64,000 bases of DNA from Sulfurimonas sp. HSL3-1. GTDB lineage: Bacteria; Campylobacterota; Campylobacteria; Campylobacterales; Sulfurimonadaceae. Below the pieces are notes generated by a model. That model did no database searches. It was given only the letters and a program-made list of their open reading frames with translations, and was not told the origin of the DNA. Of the stretch, positions 60,412-64,000 are shown in pieces. The translations under genes were made by a program, and so were the position numbers. The DNA is taken from assembly GCF_039645995.1 (NCBI RefSeq), contig NZ_CP147920.1:806001-870000 (forward strand), in the 5' to 3' direction. How positions within the stretch are numbered: the first letter of the stretch is position 1; every line of letters starts with the position of its first letter.

Positions 60412-62360
60412 TGCCCCTCGATCTGCTCCGCTTTCTCCTCGATGGTGAGGAGCTCGTCGACTTTCGCTTCGTACTCCGCCTCGAGGGCTTCGAGCTCCTT
60501 GGCCAGCACCGAGATCCCCTTTTCGGCATAGCATGCCGGGTCGGCAAGGCAGGCGTTCAGGTCTTCGATCTTCTGCTCCAGGGCTTCGATCTCACCCGGC
60601 AGCGATTCGAGGGCCATCTTCTCTTTGTAGGTAAGGCGCAGCGGCTTCTCTTTTTTCGGTTTCTCCTGCACGGCGGGTTTGGCGCTCACCGTTTCTGCCT
60701 CGCGCTCCATCGCCTCCATCTCCCGGAACTCCTTCTCGGTTTCAAGGTATTCGCTGTAGAGCTGGTAGCGCTCCTCGACTTCGCCGTCGCCTTTGAAAAC
60801 GAAGAGCTTCTTGGCGATCTTGTCAACGAAGTAGCGGTCGTGGCTGACGAGGATGACCGCCCCGGGGAAGGCCTGGAGCTTCTCTTCGAGGATGTTGATG
60901 GTGGGGATGTCGAGGTCGTTGGTCGGTTCGTCGAGGATGAGGCAGTCGACCTGCTTCGTAAAGAGCAGGGCGAGGGCCACGCGGTTCTTCTCCCCGCCGC
61001 TGAGGATGCCGATCTTCTTGTCGAGGAATTCGCGGGGGAAGAGGAAGTTTTTGAGGTAGCCGTAGACGTGCATGTTCTTGCCCTGCACCTCGACCCGGTC
61101 GCCGCCGTGGGGGCAGAAGGTCTCGATGAGGTTCTTGTCGTCATCGAGCATTTCGCGGTGCTGGTCGAAGTAGCCGATGGAGAACTCCCCCTGCTTGATC
61201 TTGCCCGCCGTCGGTTTGAGGCGCCCCAGCAGCGCTTTGAGGAGGGTCGACTTGCCGCTGCCGTTGGGGCCGACAACGGCGATGACGTCCTTTTGGAGGA
61301 TACGCGTCGAGAAATCCCTGATCAGCATTTTAGTGCCCAGGGTAATGTCGAGGTGCTCGATCTCGAAGAGCATCTTCTGTTTGTTGACGCTTTTGTCCCG
61401 GTTGAAGTGCTTCGCCTCGCGGTCGAGCTCGACGCGCATCTTACGGATCTGCGCCGGGTTCGTTTTCGCCTGCTCCCGCAGGTTCATCAGCCGCTCCTTG
61501 CGCCCCTCGTTGCGCTTGAGGCGGGCGCGTACCCCGCGCGAATACCACTCGTTCTCGGAGCGCAGCAGGCGCAGCAGGTTGTCGTGCTGCTTCTGCATGG
61601 TGCGCAGCAGCTCCTCTTTCTGGGTCAGGTAGCTGCTGTAGCCCCCTTTGAACTCCCGCAGGCCGGCATCCTCCACTTCGACGGTCTTCGTCGCGATCTG
61701 GTCGATGAAGTAACGGTCGTGGGAGATGAAGACGAGGGTGAACTTCTCCTTGAGAATGAGTTCCTCGAGGAACTCGACCATGTAGACGTCGAGGTGGTTG
61801 GTGGGTTCGTCCAGCAGCAGGACGTCGGGTTTCTGCAGCAGCAGCGACGCCAGCGCGACCCGGCGCTGTTCGCCCCCGCTGAGCAGATTGACGTTCTTGC
61901 TTTCGTACATTTTTAGCTGGAAGTGCTGCAAGACCCGCTCGATCTTGTCGTCGAGGTTCCAGGCGCTGTGGTGGTCGAGGTAGGCGGAGAGCTCCGTGTG
62001 TTCCTTGATCAGCTGCGGGTCGTCGAACTTCTCGGCCATCTCCACCGAGAGGGTGTCGAAACGGGCCAGGGCCTCTTTGAGTTCGACGAGGCCGTGCTCG
62101 ATCGCCTCGCGCACGCTGTGCCCCTGCTCGAAATGCGGCACCTGGGCGAGCATCTTCACCTGCAGGTTCTGGCGGATGATGCGCTCCCCTTCGTCGTATT
62201 CCAGCGTCCCGGCAACGATCTTCATCAGCGTCGATTTGCCGCTCCCGTTCTTGCCGACGACAACGACGCGCTCCCCCTCATCGATATGGAAATCGACGTT
62301 CTCAAGGATTTTTTGCGCTTCGTAGTTTTTATAGATGCCGTGCAGATCAATGAGGGCCAT
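60408..62360 (-). CDS. ABC-F family ATPase (Uup-like)
   Basis: 650 residues, two ABC ATPase domains without membrane helices. Walker A motifs are GKNGSGKST (36-44) and GPNGSGKST (about 366-374). Signatures are LLSGGEQRR and ILSGGEKNR, Walker B LLLDEPTNHLD and LILDEPTNDLD. A basic linker (about 255-330) joins them, and a C-terminal coiled coil (about 575-650) is of the Uup type. ABC-F proteins act on ribosomes (E-site) or, for Uup, in translation and DNA-related stress. Followed, overlapping, by the methyltransferase gene. Confidence 0.92.
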   Translation of the reverse strand: MALIDLHGIYKNYEAQKILENVDFHIDEGERVVVVGKNGSGKSTLMKIVAGTLEYDEGERIIRQNLQVKMLAQVPHFEQGHSVREAIEHGLVELKEALARFDTLSVEMAEKFDDPQLIKEHTELSAYLDHHSAWNLDDKIERVLQHFQLKMYESKNVNLLSGGEQRRVALASLLLQKPDVLLLDEPTNHLDVYMVEFLEELILKEKFTLVFISHDRYFIDQIATKTVEVEDAGLREFKGGYSSYLTQKEELLRTMQKQHDNLLRLLRSENEWYSRGVRARLKRNEGRKERLMNLREQAKTNPAQIRKMRVELDREAKHFNRDKSVNKQKMLFEIEHLDITLGTKMLIRDFSTRILQKDVIAVVGPNGSGKSTLLKALLGRLKPTAGKIKQGEFSIGYFDQHREMLDDDKNLIETFCPHGGDRVEVQGKNMHVYGYLKNFLFPREFLDKKIGILSGGEKNRVALALLFTKQVDCLILDEPTNDLDIPTINILEEKLQAFPGAVILVSHDRYFVDKIAKKLFVFKGDGEVEERYQLYSEYLETEKEFREMEAMEREAETVSAKPAVQEKPKKEKPLRLTYKEKMALESLPGEIEALEQKIEDLNACLADPACYAEKGISVLAKELEALEAEYEAKVDELLTIEEKAEQIEGQ

Positions 62361-62452
62361 GGTGCTCTTTTTTTCTGCGTATTTTACTATAACGGGTTGA
62401 AAGTCAGTTGTTGTATCCGCGTATCCCTCTGCCGTAAGTGGCGGGCAGGAAG

Positions 62453-62926
62453 CTACTGCTCGAAGGCGTAATTGACGTGTCCCGCTTCGAACATCGCGTC
62501 GACGAGGGTCCGGTCTCCGCTTTTAACCGCGTTCATAAACGCCGTCTCCGTCTTTGGATCGTCGTTTTCGAACCAGAGGTACTTTTCCGTGATCAGCTCA
62601 GAGACCGTTTTGGGGGTGTTGTGTTTCATGGAAAGTTCGATGATGTAGCGGCAGGTGTAGCGGCGGAGGTTGCTGACCTCGCCCAGGGCGTGCTCGAGGT
62701 CGCCGTCGGGGGCGCCGTGCACGATGAGCATGGCGGCCATCCGTTTGAAGGTATCTTCCCGGTCAAACTCCCCGGCTTCGAAGGCGCGCTCTATCAGCGT
62801 GCCGACAAGCGTCAGCGGATGCACGCCCGCTTCGTTTTCCGTGATGGGGGAGGTGCCGGCCTCAAGAATCTGTTCAAGGGCGGCTGCATCGCCGGCTTCG
62901 ATCGCATTGAAAATAGGTTTCGGCAT
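62453..62926 (-). CDS. Ankyrin-like helical protein, hypothetical
   Basis: 157-residue soluble protein. Both ends resemble degenerate ankyrin units: PIFNAIEAGDAAALEQILEAG (about 4-24) and TAFMNAVKSGDRTLVDAMFEAG (about 128-149), with a helical middle. No signal peptide. GGAAGGAG is 5 nt before ATG. TATAAT on the minus strand (around 62965) probably promotes it. Likely a protein-binding scaffold; partner unknown. Confidence 0.7.
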   Translation of the reverse strand: MPKPIFNAIEAGDAAALEQILEAGTSPITENEAGVHPLTLVGTLIERAFEAGEFDREDTFKRMAAMLIVHGAPDGDLEHALGEVSNLRRYTCRYIIELSMKHNTPKTVSELITEKYLWFENDDPKTETAFMNAVKSGDRTLVDAMFEAGHVNYAFEQ

Positions 62927-63016
62927 GGTGACTCCTTCCGGGAGGAAATGGTCGTTAAATTATTATAGCCAATGCCGTAGCCGTTTGGTGACTGAAATGG
63001 TGAAAGTTGTGCCTGA

Positions 63017-63032
63017 AGCACCGAGCGGTGCT
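63017..63032 (-). terminator. Hairpin directly after the OmpA-like gene
   Basis: AGCACCG-AG-CGGTGCT, a perfect 7-bp stem 3 nt after the OmpA-like stop on the minus strand. It lacks a following U-run, so it may end or protect the transcript rather than act as a strong intrinsic terminator. Confidence 0.4.
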
Positions 63033-63035
63033 ATG

Positions 63036-63752
63036 CTAGAGGCACTGGTCGACGACGTTCTCCTGTGTCTGGTACAAGAAGATCTCGACGCGGCGGTTTT
63101 GGGCCATATTGGCTTCGCTGTTGTTGGGAACGAGCGGTTTGTCGAAGGAACAGCCGCGGGCATAGACGGCGTTGGGCAGTCCCTGGTTTACCATGGCCGT
63201 GGCGACGGTGCGCGCCCGGCGCTCGGAGAGCTGCAGGTTGTAGTCATAGGAACCGCGCGGGTCGGTGTGGCCGACGACCTGGACGATGGAACTGGGATAT
63301 TTTTTCAGTGCCGTCGTCAGCTGGTCGATCTTTGTCAGCGCCGTTGACGTCGGCGTATCGGAGTTCGTCGGGAACATCATGGCGCTTTTAAAGGTGACTT
63401 TGACAAAGGTCTCATGCTGGGTGACGATGATGTTGTCCGCGCCGACATCGCTCTGGCTGACGGTCGTATTGAGAGATTTGGCGACGTCTTTGGCCTGCTG
63501 GTCCATCGCATAACCGATCCCGCCGCCGGCTGCTGCGCCGACCGCCGCGCCGATCAGCGCGCCCTGGCCTTTGTTCTTGCCGCCGAGCAGCAGTCCGCCG
63601 ATGGCACCGACGGCCGCACCGATGAGGGCGCCTTTTTTGGTCTTGTCGTACTCGTCCTGCTGCGTGCCGTCGGCATTGGGCTGGGTGCTGGCACACCCGC
63701 CGATCAGTGCGGCGGCAAGGATGAGTGAAAGTGATTTGGTTGGAAATGTCAT
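63036..63752 (-). CDS. OmpA-domain lipoprotein with glycine zipper
   Basis: 238 residues. Lipobox LIGGC (Cys about 20) anchors it. A Gly/Ala-zipper segment (about 41-85; GALIGAAVGAIGGLLLGG and a second similar copy) could insert into or lie on membrane. The C-terminal OmpA/peptidoglycan-binding domain (about 115-232) has VVGHTDPRGSYDYN and LSERRARTVATAMV. Similar YiaD/Pal-like proteins tie the outer membrane to peptidoglycan. AGGAG is 7 nt before ATG. It lies 60 nt after the partial SH3 gene on the same strand. Confidence 0.9.
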   Translation of the reverse strand: MTFPTKSLSLILAAALIGGCASTQPNADGTQQDEYDKTKKGALIGAAVGAIGGLLLGGKNKGQGALIGAAVGAAAGGGIGYAMDQQAKDVAKSLNTTVSQSDVGADNIIVTQHETFVKVTFKSAMMFPTNSDTPTSTALTKIDQLTTALKKYPSSIVQVVGHTDPRGSYDYNLQLSERRARTVATAMVNQGLPNAVYARGCSFDKPLVPNNSEANMAQNRRVEIFLYQTQENVVDQCL

Positions 63753-63812
63753 TGTTTTTGCTCCTAAACTAGATCGCTTATTGTAACAGGAAAATGTCTC
63801 TTTTTCGTGATA

Positions 63813-64000
63813 TCAGCCGACGGGCGTCTCTGTCTGCAGGTAGTCGCTGTGCACCCACCCCTCTCTGCAGATACGGACCTTCTGCCACACGCCGCTGCGC
63901 TCGACCAGCTCCACCCGGGTCCCTTTCTCAATCGGATCGCCTGCCAAAGAGGCGCTTCCCGAGGGCTGGGACCTGACGTTAAGGAGGCTGGCGGTGACCG
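63813..64000 (-). CDS. C-terminal part of an SH3-domain (SH3b) protein, cut by window edge
   Basis: Last 61 residues of a gene entering from the right edge. The part seen is a bacterial SH3 domain: SLLNVRSQPSGSASL at its start, GTRVELVERSGVWQKVRI in the middle and EGWVHSDYL at the end, a pattern that binds peptidoglycan or metal in exported proteins. The N-terminal part, including any signal peptide, is outside. The downstream OmpA-domain gene fits an envelope theme. Confidence 0.8.
   Translation of the reverse strand, partial: VTASLLNVRSQPSGSASLAGDPIEKGTRVELVERSGVWQKVRICREGWVHSDYLQTETPVG

Noticed and set aside
60411-61916. A 501-codon plus-strand frame across the ABC-F gene
   Set aside because: Antisense to an intact two-domain ABC-F ATPase.
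63794-63976. A 60-codon plus-strand frame at the right edge
   Set aside because: It is antisense to the SH3-domain gene end, whose sequence matches a known fold.

Overview
The window looks like chromosomal DNA of a free-living, GC-rich member of the Campylobacterota (Epsilonproteobacteria). This rests on gene order, not on a database search. The run murJ-cysS / pyrD-M16 protease-dapA-SDR / ruvA-ddl-hydrolase-murF matches the block I recall from Campylobacter jejuni around Cj0795-Cj0807. Aminotransferase-murC-small membrane protein-mutS2 matches Helicobacter pylori HP0624-HP0621. ligA..tlyA-ribF and gatB..gpsA are also paired in C. jejuni. Multihaem cytochromes, a TRAP transporter, an SLC13 carrier, haemerythrin and a GGDEF/EAL protein fit an environmental, respiratory lineage rather than a reduced pathogen. 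No tRNA, rRNA, CRISPR array, insertion sequence or phage gene was seen.

Layout. 1-4.4 kb: 5' part of lemA, acyP, a BaiN/YhiN-type flavoprotein and a secreted seven-haem cytochrome. 4.6-12.3 kb (minus): mgtE, then a tightly overlapping run pyrD-M16 protease-dapA-SDR-pgsA-rseP-yggS. 12.5-16.4 kb: a PAS protein, a coiled-coil protein, cysS and murJ. 16.6-18.5 kb: a five-haem cytochrome with an Asp-rich tail. 18.6-22.4 kb: ruvA-ddl-hydrolase-murF. 22.5-29.3 kb: a large membrane/periplasmic fusion protein, a thioredoxin-like protein, TRAP permeases, small secreted proteins, a thioesterase and a HIT protein. 29.4-32.0 kb: Sel1 protein, thiamine-binding-like protein and a small redox cluster (Crp/Fnr regulator, lipoprotein cytochrome c, two tiny membrane proteins). 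32.1-37.6 kb: aminotransferase-murC-mutS2.

37.6-43.7 kb is the most unusual part. An outer-membrane barrel-like protein and an MMPL/RND permease face, with a 2-nt gap, a LolA-like periplasmic protein and a 699-residue Tat-type lipoprotein. The lipoprotein carries three exact-length 22-residue repeats followed by a long heptad array. I read this as a candidate envelope lipid- or hydrophobic-cargo transport module. Each class except the repeat lipoprotein is familiar, but I do not recognise the four-gene set.

44.0-50.4 kb: haemerythrin, ligA, a GAF-GGDEF-EAL protein, a small outer-membrane protein, tlyA and ribF. 50.5-58.0 kb: atpB, a membrane protein, a ThiE/TenI-like protein, gatB, a six-helix voltage-sensor-like potassium channel with RCK domain, a second RCK protein, gpsA and an SLC13 carrier. 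58.0-64.0 kb: EEP nuclease/phosphatase-fold protein, Dabb protein, lipoprotein, methyltransferase, ABC-F ATPase, ankyrin-like protein, OmpA-like lipoprotein and the 3' end of an SH3-domain gene.

Genes are packed with many ATGA/GTGA overlaps, so translational coupling is probably the main co-regulation. Most recognisable promoters have a TATAAT-type -10 without a clear -35, as is usual in this phylum. Several starts lack a Shine-Dalgarno sequence and sit 7 nt after a -10 box, suggesting leaderless transcripts.
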